Positions 8,801 through 16,944 are shown, counted from the first letter of the stretch. The stretch is DNA of 30,357 bases from CAYWKS01 sp964458935 (GCA_964458935.1 CAYWKS010000032.1:1-30357), one strand, 5' to 3'. Notes: generated by a model not told the origin, from the letters alone. Translations and numbers: made by a program.

Positions 8801-9251
8801 CCTGCGCATCATCAACATCTGGACGCGCTTCCAGCCGTTCACCGAGACGCAGCAGCTCGACATGCTCTCCATGCTCGGGTTCGTGATCCTGATCGGCGTG
8901 GTGGTGAACAACGCGATCCTGATCGTGCACCAGGCGTTGAATTTCGTGCGCGGCACGGGCGAGGCCGGCGAAGGCGGCGCCGTTCAGCTCGAACCCCAGC
9001 AGGCCATCCGCGAATCCGTTCGCTCGCGTGTGCGGCCGATCTTCATGTCCACGTTGACCAGCGTCGGGGGCATGCTGCCGCTGGTGATCTTCTCGGGCGC
9101 GGGCAGCGAACTGTATCGCGGGCTCGGATCGGTCGTGGTGGGCGGGCTGATCCTCTCGTCGCTGTTCACGTTGCTGTTGACGCCGATCATCCTGAGCATG
9201 GTCTTCGCCCTGTTCCCGCCGCAGCGCCAGAGCATGGAAACCGCCGCCTGA
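5892..9251 (+). CDS. RND efflux transporter permease (HAE/AcrB-like family)
   Basis: This inner-membrane pump of 1119 residues would form a trimer driven by proton flux. It has the classic RND plan. TM1 is near the N-terminus (ISVGVIMIILFGLLSLTVIP), followed by a porter domain, a TM block at about residues 340-550, a second porter domain and a final TM block with LVVVFLVMAALFESWFYPLV. TM4 reads GMVVDNAIVVLENI: the first relay aspartate is kept and the second is Asn. The TM10 lysine position reads GVVVNNAILIVHQ, Asn instead of Lys. This DN/N pattern occurs in a broad subgroup of RND pumps. The ATG at 5892 has GGAG five bases upstream; the frame opens earlier at TTG 5856. Length is slightly above AcrB (1049). 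The substrate cannot be predicted. Confidence 0.93.
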   Translation: MDPIRFAIDNPVKISVGVIMIILFGLLSLTVIPVQLTPNVDQPVISVTTRWEGASPQEIENDVIREQEDQLKSITGLEKMSAVCQQGEGQILLEFPVEMDKDVALREVSEKLRQVPEYPDNVDEPEVEASDPRNRDYIAWIILSSTDPNYDIRHLQKWTEDNVKTELERVQNVSEVNVLGGSEPEVQVRVDTRRLAQEGISPGALAQALQRRNVDISAGDVEEGKLSIRLRVTGQYDNLREIEQTVLTGPGEPVVRVRDVAEVVQTYKEPTAIVRSRGERSLAINAQREVGSNVMRVMAEFKQVIAYLQNDVLPAKAQDLGLDGKLQLRQVYDQTVYIDRAIRLVQSNLFVGGSLAVLVLLTFLRSFKFTLITALAIPISVIGTFVAMVAMGRNINVISLAGLAFAVGMVVDNAIVVLENIDRHQRRLHEGALHAAYTGAKEVWGAVLTATLTTLAVFIPVLLVEEEAGQLFRDISLAVCAAVTLSLLVSVMVIPVASSRLMQRDERKGTQARREHGWRKIFQSLFGLASLGSKVTDLIADTVGGLCRSWVARIGITVTLTAVALGGSYLLMPQASYLPAGNRNLVFGLLIPPPGYNLQRMEEIGLRMEDQVGPYWRAHDDPNRAADLPPIMMFDPVSQQMLRVDQPPTVRQFFFVGLESGLMFTGAISGDVNRVDPIGGLLNNGITQQPAIFGFAKKRSLFQTGGSDTGIELEFSGPDLDAVNAAAETVFVTLINDKRFGERAVQPDPGNFMIPGEEINVDIDMVRAGDVGLNNAELGTFVQMLGDGAIVDDYIFEGDSIDLTLVDHNVLRDNVAYLRDAPLYASAGRVVPLGAVADVKRTTSPQEIRRIERQRAVTLNIDVPEAMPLEEAERIVREEMIQPLRDSGQIAPSVKTFMAGSAAKLTEVKRALLGEWTGFNSESLMSLFTSRAFLALVVVFLVMAALFESWFYPLVIMFTVPLATVGGFLGLRIINIWTRFQPFTETQQLDMLSMLGFVILIGVVVNNAILIVHQALNFVRGTGEAGEGGAVQLEPQQAIRESVRSRVRPIFMSTLTSVGGMLPLVIFSGAGSELYRGLGSVVVGGLILSSLFTLLLTPIILSMVFALFPPQRQSMETAA

Positions 9252-9260
9252 GACGCGTCG

Positions 9261-9278
9261 CCGGGCAATTCGGCCCGG
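9261..9278 (+). terminator. GC hairpin after the RND permease gene
   Basis: CCGGGC (9261-9266) pairs perfectly with GCCCGG (9273-9278) across a 6-nt loop, 10 bp after the permease stop codon. There is no T-run, so it is not a standard intrinsic terminator; it may stabilise the mRNA 3' end or be chance in GC-rich DNA. Confidence 0.2.
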
Positions 9279-9285
9279 TCCCGCC

Positions 9286-9313
9286 TTGTCCTGAGGGGGC
9301 GAGGGTCTACAAT
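9286..9313 (+). promoter_or_regulatory. Probable promoter of the NAGGN operon
   Basis: TTGTCC (9286-9291) and TACAAT (9308-9313) are 16 nt apart; they match 4 of 6 and 5 of 6 of the housekeeping consensus. The predicted start near 9320 gives a leader of about 55 nt that contains AGGAG at 9359-9363 before the GTG start at 9375. The position upstream of a tight four-gene operon supports it. Osmotic control is expected from the pathway but no specific operator is visible. Confidence 0.5.
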
Positions 9314-9374
9314 GGCGCGATTATCCGCCTGAATTCCTGTGAACTAAGCTTCGTCAGCGAGGAGCGCAGCCTGC

Positions 9375-11156
9375 GTGTGTGGCATTTGCGGTGAACTGGA
9401 TCTGGCCGGCGAGAGCGTAGGGCGCGACGTGGCCGAGGCCATGTCACGCCGCATGACCCCGCGCGGACCCGATGCGCACGGCCTGCACCACGACAACGGG
9501 ACCGTCTTCGCCCATCGACGCCTTTCGATCATCGACCTGTCGACCCACTCCAACCAGCCCATGGTCGATGAACAACTCGACCTGGCGATCGTGTACAACG
9601 GCGAGATTTACAACTACCGCGAGCTTCGCGAGCAGTTGGTCGGCAAGGGCTACGCGTTCTTCTCGAGCGGCGACACCGAGGTGCTGCTCAAGGCGTATCA
9701 CGCCTGGGGCGAGCGTTTTGTGGAGCGGTTGAACGGGATGTTCGCGTTCTGCCTCTGGGACCGGCGAACGGACAAGTTCGTGCTCGGCCGCGACCGCCTG
9801 GGGATCAAGCCGCTGTACTACGCGGCGAACGGCACGCGGCTGCGGTTCGCATCGAGCCTGCCGGCGCTCCTGGAGGGCGGCGATATCGACACGTCGATCG
9901 ACCCGGTCGCCCTGCACCACTACATGACCTTCCACTCGGTGGTGCCGGCGCCGCACACGATCCTCAGGGGCGTGCGGAAGCTGCCGCCGGCGACGATCAT
10001 GGTGGTCGAGCGGAACGGCACGCAGCGCCGGACCCGCTACTGGGAGCCGATCTGCAACGCCGACCCGGAAGACGCGGGCATGACCGAGGCCGACTGGCAG
10101 GACCGCCTGCTCGATGCGCTGCAGAAGAGCGTCGAGCGTCGGCTGATCGCGGACGTGCCGGTCGGCGTGCTGCTCAGCGGCGGGCTCGACTCCTCGCTGG
10201 TCGTCGGGCTGCTGGCGCGGTCCGGCCAGCGCGGGCTCAACACCTTCAGCATCGGCTTCGAGTCCGTCGGCGGCGAGGAGGGCGACGAGTTCCAGTACTC
10301 CGACGTGATCGCCCGGCACTTCGGCACCGAGCATCACAAGATCCAGGTCGACTCCAGCCACGCCCTGACCTCGCTGGCCAAGGCGATCGACGCGATGAGC
10401 GAGCCGATGGTCAGCCACGACTGCGTCGGCTTCTACCTGCTCAGCGAGGAGGTGGCCAAGCACGTGAAGGTCGTCCAGTCCGGCCAGGGGGCCGACGAGG
10501 TCTTCGCCGGGTATCACTGGTACCCGCCGATGATGGAGTCGACCGATGCGCTGGCCGACTACCGGGCCGCGTTCTTCGATCGCGACCACGCCGAGTATGT
10601 GCAGGCGGTGCATCCGCGGTTCCACGGCGCCGACCACAGCCTCGCGTACGTGGAAGAGCACTTCGCCCGCCCCGGCGCGGACCGACCGATCGACAAGGCT
10701 TTGCGGATCGACTCCACGGTGATGCTGATCGACGACCCGGTGAAGCGTGTGGACAACATGACCATGGCCCACTCGCTGGAGGCCCGCGTGCCGTTCCTCG
10801 ACCACGAACTGGTCGAGCTGGCGGCGCGTTGCCCGGCCGAGCTGAAGGTCGCCCACGGCGGCAAGGGCGTGCTCAAGGAGGCGGCCCGCCGCGTCATCCC
10901 CTCGGAGGTGATCGATCGGCCGAAGGGCTACTTCCCCGTGCCCGCGCTGAAGTACATCCGCGGCGAGTACCTCGACCACATGCGCGAGCTGCTGCAGTCG
11001 CCGCAGGCGCGGCAGCGCGAGCTTTTTGACCCGGGCTACGTCCAGCGACTGCTCGACGAACCCGAAGCCCACCACACCCCGCTGCGGGGCAGTAAGCTCT
11101 GGCAGGTGGCGCTGCTGGAGTGGTGGCTGCAGACCCACGACATCAAAGGGGGCTGA
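9375..11156 (+). CDS. asnO: N-acetylglutaminylglutamine amidotransferase (asparagine synthase family)
   Basis: This 593-residue enzyme has a class II glutaminase domain (about 1-210) and an asparagine-synthetase ATP-pyrophosphatase domain (about 230-590). The GTG start is fixed by the family: the second residue is the N-terminal nucleophile Cys (MCGICGELDL). The PP-loop SGGLDSSLVVGLL is near residue 265. In the NAGGN pathway this enzyme amidates the C-terminus of N-acetylglutaminylglutamine, giving the compatible solute NAGGN. AsnB-like proteins are hard to assign alone; the neighbouring GNAT/ATP-grasp fusion and M42 peptidase form the known three-gene cassette, which makes the specific call strong. 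The next gene starts 2 bp after its stop codon. Motif PFLDHELVEL near residue 473 is typical of the synthetase domain. Confidence 0.9.
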   Translation: MCGICGELDLAGESVGRDVAEAMSRRMTPRGPDAHGLHHDNGTVFAHRRLSIIDLSTHSNQPMVDEQLDLAIVYNGEIYNYRELREQLVGKGYAFFSSGDTEVLLKAYHAWGERFVERLNGMFAFCLWDRRTDKFVLGRDRLGIKPLYYAANGTRLRFASSLPALLEGGDIDTSIDPVALHHYMTFHSVVPAPHTILRGVRKLPPATIMVVERNGTQRRTRYWEPICNADPEDAGMTEADWQDRLLDALQKSVERRLIADVPVGVLLSGGLDSSLVVGLLARSGQRGLNTFSIGFESVGGEEGDEFQYSDVIARHFGTEHHKIQVDSSHALTSLAKAIDAMSEPMVSHDCVGFYLLSEEVAKHVKVVQSGQGADEVFAGYHWYPPMMESTDALADYRAAFFDRDHAEYVQAVHPRFHGADHSLAYVEEHFARPGADRPIDKALRIDSTVMLIDDPVKRVDNMTMAHSLEARVPFLDHELVELAARCPAELKVAHGGKGVLKEAARRVIPSEVIDRPKGYFPVPALKYIRGEYLDHMRELLQSPQARQRELFDPGYVQRLLDEPEAHHTPLRGSKLWQVALLEWWLQTHDIKGG

Positions 11157-11158
11157 GC

Positions 11159-12940
11159 ATGGCACGGTCCGGCTCACGCAGCCGACGATCCAGCGCTGAG
11201 TCGCAACCCCGCCTCGACCGCGGGCACAGCCCGACGCTGCGCAACTGGGAGCAACCCACGGGCCCCGCCGCCGAGCAGATGACCTCCGATGCCTACGTCG
11301 AGATGGGCTGGGGCAAGCTCATCTTCGCGCACACCTTCGACGACCACCAGCAGATCGTGAACCTGCTCGGTGAGGAGCGACCCGAGCAGCGCGACATCGT
11401 CTTCTACGTCCGCGACCCGCACGTCATCCTGTCCATGGCGCCGCAGCACCTGTTCCTCGACCCGTCGCACACGTATCGGCTGTGGACGTCGCACTACCGC
11501 CAGGCGGGCGAGCCGCCGCGGGGGCTGCGCATCCGTCGGATCGAGACCCGCCACGACGCCGAGCAGATCCGCCGCATCTACGCCGCGCGAAGCATGGTCA
11601 AGCCCGATGTCGACTTCATGCTCGACCGCAACGCCACGCGGCTGCGGACCTACCTCGTCGCCGAGAACACCCAGGACGGCCAGGTCGTGGGCACGGTCAC
11701 GGGCGTCGACCATGCCGAGGCCTTCAACGACCCGGAGAACGGCGCGTCGCTGTGGTGCCTCGCGGTCGACCCGCAGTGCCAGGCGCCCGGCGTCGGCCGG
11801 TCGCTCGTCCGCCACCTGGTGGAGCACTACTTCGCGCGCGGCCGCCAGTACGTCGACCTGTCGGTGATGCACGACAACACCGAAGCGATCCAGTTGTACG
11901 AGCACCTGGGCTTCCGGCGGGTGCCGGTGTTCTGCGTCAAGCGCAAGAACCCCATCAACGAGCCGCTGTTCATCGCCGCGGCCCCGGAGGAAGACCTCAA
12001 CCCGTACGCGCGGATCATCGTTGCCGAGGCGAGGCGGCGGGGCATCCACGTCGACGTGCTCGACGCCGAGGCCAACTTCTTCCGACTGACCATGGGCGGG
12101 CGGACGATCGTCTGCCGCGAGTCGCTGAGCGAATTGACGACGGCGGTGGCGATGAGCCGCTGCGACGACAAGCAGGTCACCCGCCGCGTGCTCGCCGAGG
12201 CGGGGCTGAACGTGCCCGACCAGGTGGTCGCCGAAGAACACGATGCGAATCGCGCGTTCCTCAGCAAGTACGGCAAGCTCGTCGTCAAGCCGCGCCGCGG
12301 CGAGCAGGGCATGGGCATCACCGTCGGCGTGACCGCCCACGGCGAACTGGAGGAGGCGATCGGCTACGCGCGTCGCTACTGCGACCAGGTCATCCTCGAG
12401 CAGTTCGCCGAGGGCGACGACCTGCGGGTGATCGTGATCGACTTCGAGGTGGTGGCCGCGGCCATCCGTCGGCCGCCGTACGTCACCGGCACCGGTCGAC
12501 ACACCGTCGAGCAACTGGTGGACAAGTACAACCGGCGTCGCGCCGCGGCGACGGGGGGTGAGAGCCGCGTGCCCATCGACGACCAGACGCGGGGCTGCGT
12601 CGCGGAGGCCGGGTTCCGATTCGATGAGACCCCCCCGGCCGACGCGGTCATCCGCCTCCGCAAGGCGGCGAACCTGCACACCGGCGGGACGATCCATGAC
12701 GTGACCGCCGACCTGCACCCGGCGCTGGCCAAGGCGGCGGTCGAGGCGGCCCGGGCGATTGACATCCCCGTGACCGGGATCGACTTCATCGTGCCCGACG
12801 TGGCCGACGACCGCTACGTGATCATCGAGGCCAACGAGCGGCCGGGCCTGGCCAACCACGAGCCCCAGCCGACCGCCGAGCGCTTCGTCGACCTGCTGTT
12901 CCCGCATTCCCGTTCCGTTGAGCCAAGGACAAGGACCTGA
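11159..12940 (+). CDS. ngg: N-acetylglutaminylglutamine synthetase (GNAT + ATP-grasp fusion)
   Basis: This 593-residue bifunctional protein has a GNAT acetyltransferase domain at about residues 120-265 (acetyl-CoA loop QAPGVGRSLVRHL, then LYEHLGFRRVPVF). An ATP-grasp ligase domain follows at about 320-590 (KLVVKPRRGEQGMGITVGV; metal and ATP segment VIIEANERPGLANHEPQP). Such a fusion acetylates glutamine and ligates a second glutamine in NAGGN synthesis. I chose the ATG at 11159 because it follows GGGGG (11148-11152) and sits 2 bp after asnO; upstream codons would overlap asnO. The first 40 residues are Arg/Ser-rich and look disordered. The C-terminal ATP-grasp part resembles cyanophycin-synthetase-like ligases, consistent with amino-acid ligation. 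Confidence 0.9.
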   Translation: MARSGSRSRRSSAESQPRLDRGHSPTLRNWEQPTGPAAEQMTSDAYVEMGWGKLIFAHTFDDHQQIVNLLGEERPEQRDIVFYVRDPHVILSMAPQHLFLDPSHTYRLWTSHYRQAGEPPRGLRIRRIETRHDAEQIRRIYAARSMVKPDVDFMLDRNATRLRTYLVAENTQDGQVVGTVTGVDHAEAFNDPENGASLWCLAVDPQCQAPGVGRSLVRHLVEHYFARGRQYVDLSVMHDNTEAIQLYEHLGFRRVPVFCVKRKNPINEPLFIAAAPEEDLNPYARIIVAEARRRGIHVDVLDAEANFFRLTMGGRTIVCRESLSELTTAVAMSRCDDKQVTRRVLAEAGLNVPDQVVAEEHDANRAFLSKYGKLVVKPRRGEQGMGITVGVTAHGELEEAIGYARRYCDQVILEQFAEGDDLRVIVIDFEVVAAAIRRPPYVTGTGRHTVEQLVDKYNRRRAAATGGESRVPIDDQTRGCVAEAGFRFDETPPADAVIRLRKAANLHTGGTIHDVTADLHPALAKAAVEAARAIDIPVTGIDFIVPDVADDRYVIIEANERPGLANHEPQPTAERFVDLLFPHSRSVEPRTRT

Positions 12941-14104
12941 ATGGACATTCGCCTGCTCGAGATTGATGAAGATTACTTGCGTGACGTGTTGCTGAACCTG
13001 CTGGAGATCCCCAGCCCCTCGGGGTTTACCGATACGGCGGTGCACTGGGCCTGCGACGAGCTGAGCCGGCTCGGCATCGAGTACGAGCTGACGCGGCGTG
13101 GCGCCATCCGTGCCACGATCAAGGGCCGGCATCGTCGGCCCAACCGCGCGCTCGTCGCCCACCTCGACACGCTGGGGGCCATGGTGACCGACCTCAAGCC
13201 CGACGGGCGGCTGAGCATCGCGCCGGTCGGCACCTGGTCGGCGCGGTTCGCGGAGGGCGCCCGCGTGACCATCTTCACCGACGACCCGCAGGTGCGCGTG
13301 CGCGGCACGATCCTCCCCGCCAAGGCCTCGGGCCACATCTTCGACGAGGAGATCGACACCCAGCCGGTCGGCTGGGACCACGTCGAGGTTCGGGTGGACC
13401 GGCCCGTGCGGACCAATGGAGAGCTGTTCGAGCTGGGTGTCCGCGTCGGTGATTACGTGTCGATCGACCCGCAGCCCGAGTTCACCGAGCACGGGTTCAT
13501 CGTCTCCCGCCACCTCGACGACAAGGCGGGCGTCGCCTGCATGCTCAGCGCCGCCCAGGCGGTGCTGTTACAGCAGATCAGCCTGCCGGTCGACACCCAC
13601 CTGCTGCTGACCATCCACGAAGAGGTCGGCTCCGGCGCCTCGGCGACCCTCCACCAGGATGTCGCGGAAATGGTGGCGATCGACAATGCCACCCCGGGCC
13701 CCGGCCAGGCGGCCAGCGAGTACGACGTGACCATCGCCATGATGGATTCCAGCGGGCCGTTCGACTATCACCTCTCGCGGAAACTGCTGCGTCTGGCGCG
13801 GGACTACGACCTATACCACGCGCGCGACGTGCTGCGGTACTACCGATGCGACGCGGCCGCCGCCGTGGAAAGCGGCAATGACATCCGTGCGGCGCTGCTC
13901 GGATTCGGCGTTGATGCGTCGCACGGATACGAGCGAACGCACATCAGCTCACTGCTGGGCCTGACGCAACTGCTCGGCCTGTACATGCAGAGCGAGCCGG
14001 TCACCCGCCGCGATCGCATGGAGCTCGGCCCGATCACCGGATTCACCGACCAGCCGACCGAAGCCCCGCCGGTACCCGAGAAACGCGCCGGGCCGCAGGC
14101 ATGA
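12941..14104 (+). CDS. Osmoprotectant NAGGN system M42 family peptidase
   Basis: This 387-residue metallo-aminopeptidase is the third member of the NAGGN cassette. All expected M42 metal and catalytic positions are visible: H74 (LVAHLDTLGA), D193/D194 (SRHLDDKAGVA), E227-E228 (IHEEVGSGAS), D248 (VAIDNATPG) and the C-terminal H328/H334 (ASHGYERTH). It is therefore probably an active two-metal hydrolase. Its role in the pathway is not established; breakdown of the dipeptide osmolyte on down-shock or processing of an intermediate are the options I consider. The ATG immediately follows the ngg stop codon, and the stop codon overlaps the next start (ATGA). The C-terminus after about residue 360 is Pro/Glu-rich and looks unstructured. 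Confidence 0.88.
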   Translation: MDIRLLEIDEDYLRDVLLNLLEIPSPSGFTDTAVHWACDELSRLGIEYELTRRGAIRATIKGRHRRPNRALVAHLDTLGAMVTDLKPDGRLSIAPVGTWSARFAEGARVTIFTDDPQVRVRGTILPAKASGHIFDEEIDTQPVGWDHVEVRVDRPVRTNGELFELGVRVGDYVSIDPQPEFTEHGFIVSRHLDDKAGVACMLSAAQAVLLQQISLPVDTHLLLTIHEEVGSGASATLHQDVAEMVAIDNATPGPGQAASEYDVTIAMMDSSGPFDYHLSRKLLRLARDYDLYHARDVLRYYRCDAAAAVESGNDIRAALLGFGVDASHGYERTHISSLLGLTQLLGLYMQSEPVTRRDRMELGPITGFTDQPTEAPPVPEKRAGPQA

Positions 14105-15675
14105 TCGCGCCGGCACGTCCATGCCGCGCCGCGTCATGCCTGATCGTGCTGGCGTGGGTCTTCCTGTCGGGCGGGTGCGCCGAAGACCCGGGCACGCCGG
14201 CACCGAACCCGCAAGTCCGGTCCACCGGACCGCGGCCGGGCGGCACGCTCGTCGTCGCCGTTCAGGACGATGCCAAGAGCCTGGACCCGCACACGGTCAC
14301 CGACGCCGCGTCGATGCGGATGATCGAGCCGATGCACGCGACCCTGTTGCGGTACGCGGCGGTCTACGGCGAGTTCGAGCCCGATCTCGCCCGGTCGGTG
14401 GAGATGTCGGCCGACGGGCTGACCTGCACGATCGCGCTGCGCACCGATGCAAGGTTTCATTCGGGCCGGCCGGTGACCGCGGCAGACGTGAAATACAGCA
14501 TCCAACGCATCGTCGATCAGCAAGTCCGTGCCCAGCACTTCGCGAACGTCGAGCGGGTCGCCGCGGCCGATGAGTCGACGGTCGTGCTGACGCTCGCCGA
14601 GCCGTCCGCGCCGTTGCGGGCGTACCTGGCGCACCCGATGAACGCGATCGTCGATCGCGAGGTGGTCGAGGCGAGTAGGGGGCGGCTCGACCGCGCCGAT
14701 GCCGGGGCCGGGCCCTTACGGCTCGTCGAATGGAAGGCCGATCAGCACCTGCGGCTCGAAGCCCACGGCGATTACCACGAGCCGAACCGGCCTTACCTCG
14801 ACGCGGTGACCTTTCGCCCGATGCCGGACCAGACGGCTCGGACGACGGCGCTGCGGACCGGCGAGGTGGATCTGATCCTGGACGTGGCGCCGATGGACGC
14901 GCCCTTGCTGGAGCGGGCGAGCGGTGTCGTGGTCGAGTCCGTTCCGGGCACGTTCTGGGAGTACCTGGGGATGAACTGCCGCTCGGGTCCGCTGAGCGAT
15001 CCGACCGTGCGGCGGGCGATCGCGTGGGCGATCGATCGTGTCGAGTTGAACAAGCTGGTCAAGTTCGGGCGCGCGACGGTACTCGACGGCGGGCCGATCC
15101 CACCCAACCACTGGGCCCACCCCGGCCACGCCGTTTACACCAAACCCGACCGGGCCACGGCGCGGCGGTTGCTCGCCGAAGCCGGCTTCGGCGACGGGTT
15201 CGGTGCGACGCTCAAGGTCGGCTCGGCCTTCGCCTATCAGGTCAAGGCCGCCGAGGTCATCAAGCAGCAACTGCAGCCGATCGGCATCGATGTCGAGGTC
15301 CGCGCGCTGGAGTCGGGCGTGTTCTTCGACGACCTCAACGCCGGCGATTTCGACATGACCTTCGTCGGGTGGGTCGGGTTCGTCGATCCCGACCAGTTCA
15401 CGTGGAACCTGTTCCACTCCGACGGGAAGTACAACCAGCAAGGCTATGCCAATCCCCGGGTCGATCGGCTGCTCGTCGATGGCCGCCGCACGCTCGACCG
15501 CGCCGAACGCCAACGCGTCTACGCCGAGGTGCTGCGGCATGTCGTGCACGATGCGCCGATGGCGTTCTGCTACGTGAATCCCCAGGTCTCCGCGCGGCGC
15601 CAACGCGTACGGGGATTCGTCGTGCATCCGACGGCCACAACGATCAGCCTGCGACGGACCTGGCTGCACGAGTAG
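14101..15675 (+). CDS. ABC transporter substrate-binding lipoprotein, peptide/oligopeptide family (SBP family 5)
   Basis: This 524-residue protein has a lipoprotein signal (hydrophobic CLIVLAWVFLSGGC, lipobox SGGC). A family 5 periplasmic-binding domain follows: PGGTLVVAVQDDAKSLDPH at the start, DGLTCTIALRTDARFHSGRP, the hinge-region DPTVRRAIAWAIDRVELN, and the C-terminal WVGFVDPDQFTWNLFHSDG. Relatives (DppA, OppA) deliver dipeptides or oligopeptides to an ABC importer. It overlaps the M42 peptidase gene by 4 bp, so it is translationally coupled to the NAGGN cassette. Uptake of NAGGN, its precursor or released dipeptides is a fair inference. No ABC permease or ATPase gene follows; the next gene is convergent, so the partner must be elsewhere if it exists. 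Confidence 0.9.
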   Translation: MIAPARPCRAASCLIVLAWVFLSGGCAEDPGTPAPNPQVRSTGPRPGGTLVVAVQDDAKSLDPHTVTDAASMRMIEPMHATLLRYAAVYGEFEPDLARSVEMSADGLTCTIALRTDARFHSGRPVTAADVKYSIQRIVDQQVRAQHFANVERVAAADESTVVLTLAEPSAPLRAYLAHPMNAIVDREVVEASRGRLDRADAGAGPLRLVEWKADQHLRLEAHGDYHEPNRPYLDAVTFRPMPDQTARTTALRTGEVDLILDVAPMDAPLLERASGVVVESVPGTFWEYLGMNCRSGPLSDPTVRRAIAWAIDRVELNKLVKFGRATVLDGGPIPPNHWAHPGHAVYTKPDRATARRLLAEAGFGDGFGATLKVGSAFAYQVKAAEVIKQQLQPIGIDVEVRALESGVFFDDLNAGDFDMTFVGWVGFVDPDQFTWNLFHSDGKYNQQGYANPRVDRLLVDGRRTLDRAERQRVYAEVLRHVVHDAPMAFCYVNPQVSARRQRVRGFVVHPTATTISLRRTWLHE

Positions 15676-15691
15676 CTTCAAGGGGCAGTGC

Positions 15692-16912
15692 CTAGACCGC
15701 GGTCTTGGCGCTGATCCGTTCAGCGCCCTTGTTCAGGATGCGGTCGAGCTGGCGGAAAGCCTGGCGGATGCGTTGCTCGTTCTCGACCATGGCGATGCGG
15801 ACGTAGCCCTCGCCGAGCTCGCCGAACGCCCCGCCGGGGCACATGGCGACCTCGGCCCGTTCGACCATGTCCAGCGCGAAGTCGATCGTCGATCCGTCGT
15901 ATCGCGCGAGGTGATCGGCCTTGACCCGGGCCCAGACAAACATGGTCGCCTTGGGCGGGTCGACCTCCCAGCCGATGCGGCGGCAGCACTCGACGATCAC
16001 ATCCCGCCGATCCTGGTAGACGCGCGACTGGTCGAGCACGTCTTCATCGTGCTCGCGCATCGCGATGATCGAGGCGATCTGGATCGCCTGGAAGATGCCG
16101 TAGTCGTAGTAGCCCTTGATGGTGGCCAGTGCCTTGATCATCTCGGGATTGCCGACGCAGAACCCGATCCGCCAGCCGGCCATGTTGTAGGCCTTGCTCA
16201 TCGTGGTGAACTCGACGCCGACCTCGTCGGCGTCCTGCGCCTGCATCAGGCTCGGCGCCTTATACCCGTCGAAGCAGGTCTGGCCGTAGGCGAAGTCGCT
16301 GATGACCATGACGCCGTGCCGCTTGGCCAGCGCCACCGCCTTCTCCCAGAAATCCAGGTCCACGCACATGGCCGTCGGGTTGTGCGGGAAGTTGAGGATC
16401 ATCACCTTGGGCTTGGGGTACAGGTGTTCGAGGACGTTCTCGATGCGTTCGAGAAAGGCGTCGTCATTGCCGAGCGGGACCTTGATGACGTTGCCGCCGG
16501 CAAGCGCCACGGCGTAGGTGTGGATCTGGAACGCCGGGTCCCCGACGACGGCGGTGTCGCCGGGGCCGAGCAGCGCCAGCATCATGTGGCTGAACCCTTC
16601 CTTAGACCCGATGCACGCGATCACGTTCCTGTCGGGGTCGAGGTCGACGCCCCAGACCCGCTTGTACTTGCGGGCGACCTCGCGGCGGAGGTTGTACACG
16701 CCCTTGGACGCCGAGTAGCGCTGGTTGCGAAGGTCGCCGGCCGCCTCGGTCAGCTTCGCCACGATCTTCGAGGGCGTGGGGTCGTTGGGGTTGCCCATGT
16801 TCAAGTCGATCACGTCATAGCCGGACTTGCGCTGCTCGTAGGTCAACTGCTTGAGCCGACCGAGCATGTACGGGGGCAGGCGATGGATGCGGTTGGAGAT
16901 TTCGATCTTCAT
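15692..16912 (-). CDS. alaC: Class I/II PLP-dependent aminotransferase, AlaC-like
   Basis: This 406-residue fold-type I aminotransferase has the AlaC-type N-terminus (NRIHRLPPYMLGRLKQL) and DLNMGNPNDPTPSKIV. The substrate-binding NFPHNPTAMCVD and the PLP lysine K240 in TTMSKAYNMAGWRIGF follow, with the C-terminal arginine motif GEGYVRIAMVEN. AlaC makes alanine from pyruvate and glutamate; LL-diaminopimelate aminotransferases are close relatives, so that alternative is possible. It is transcribed alone and converges on the binding-protein gene, with only 16 bp between stops and no visible terminator. Its ATG at 16912 is about 26 nt from a probable start site. Confidence 0.88.
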   Translation of the reverse strand: MKIEISNRIHRLPPYMLGRLKQLTYEQRKSGYDVIDLNMGNPNDPTPSKIVAKLTEAAGDLRNQRYSASKGVYNLRREVARKYKRVWGVDLDPDRNVIACIGSKEGFSHMMLALLGPGDTAVVGDPAFQIHTYAVALAGGNVIKVPLGNDDAFLERIENVLEHLYPKPKVMILNFPHNPTAMCVDLDFWEKAVALAKRHGVMVISDFAYGQTCFDGYKAPSLMQAQDADEVGVEFTTMSKAYNMAGWRIGFCVGNPEMIKALATIKGYYDYGIFQAIQIASIIAMREHDEDVLDQSRVYQDRRDVIVECCRRIGWEVDPPKATMFVWARVKADHLARYDGSTIDFALDMVERAEVAMCPGGAFGELGEGYVRIAMVENEQRIRQAFRQLDRILNKGAERISAKTAV

Positions 16913-16944
16913 GCCGATGGCGTCCGTTGCGGGTGGAACCTGCT

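Noticed and set aside
11174..13513. A 779-codon minus-strand open frame
   Set aside because: Antisense to the NAGGN synthetase and M42 genes, which carry the real motifs; shadow frame.
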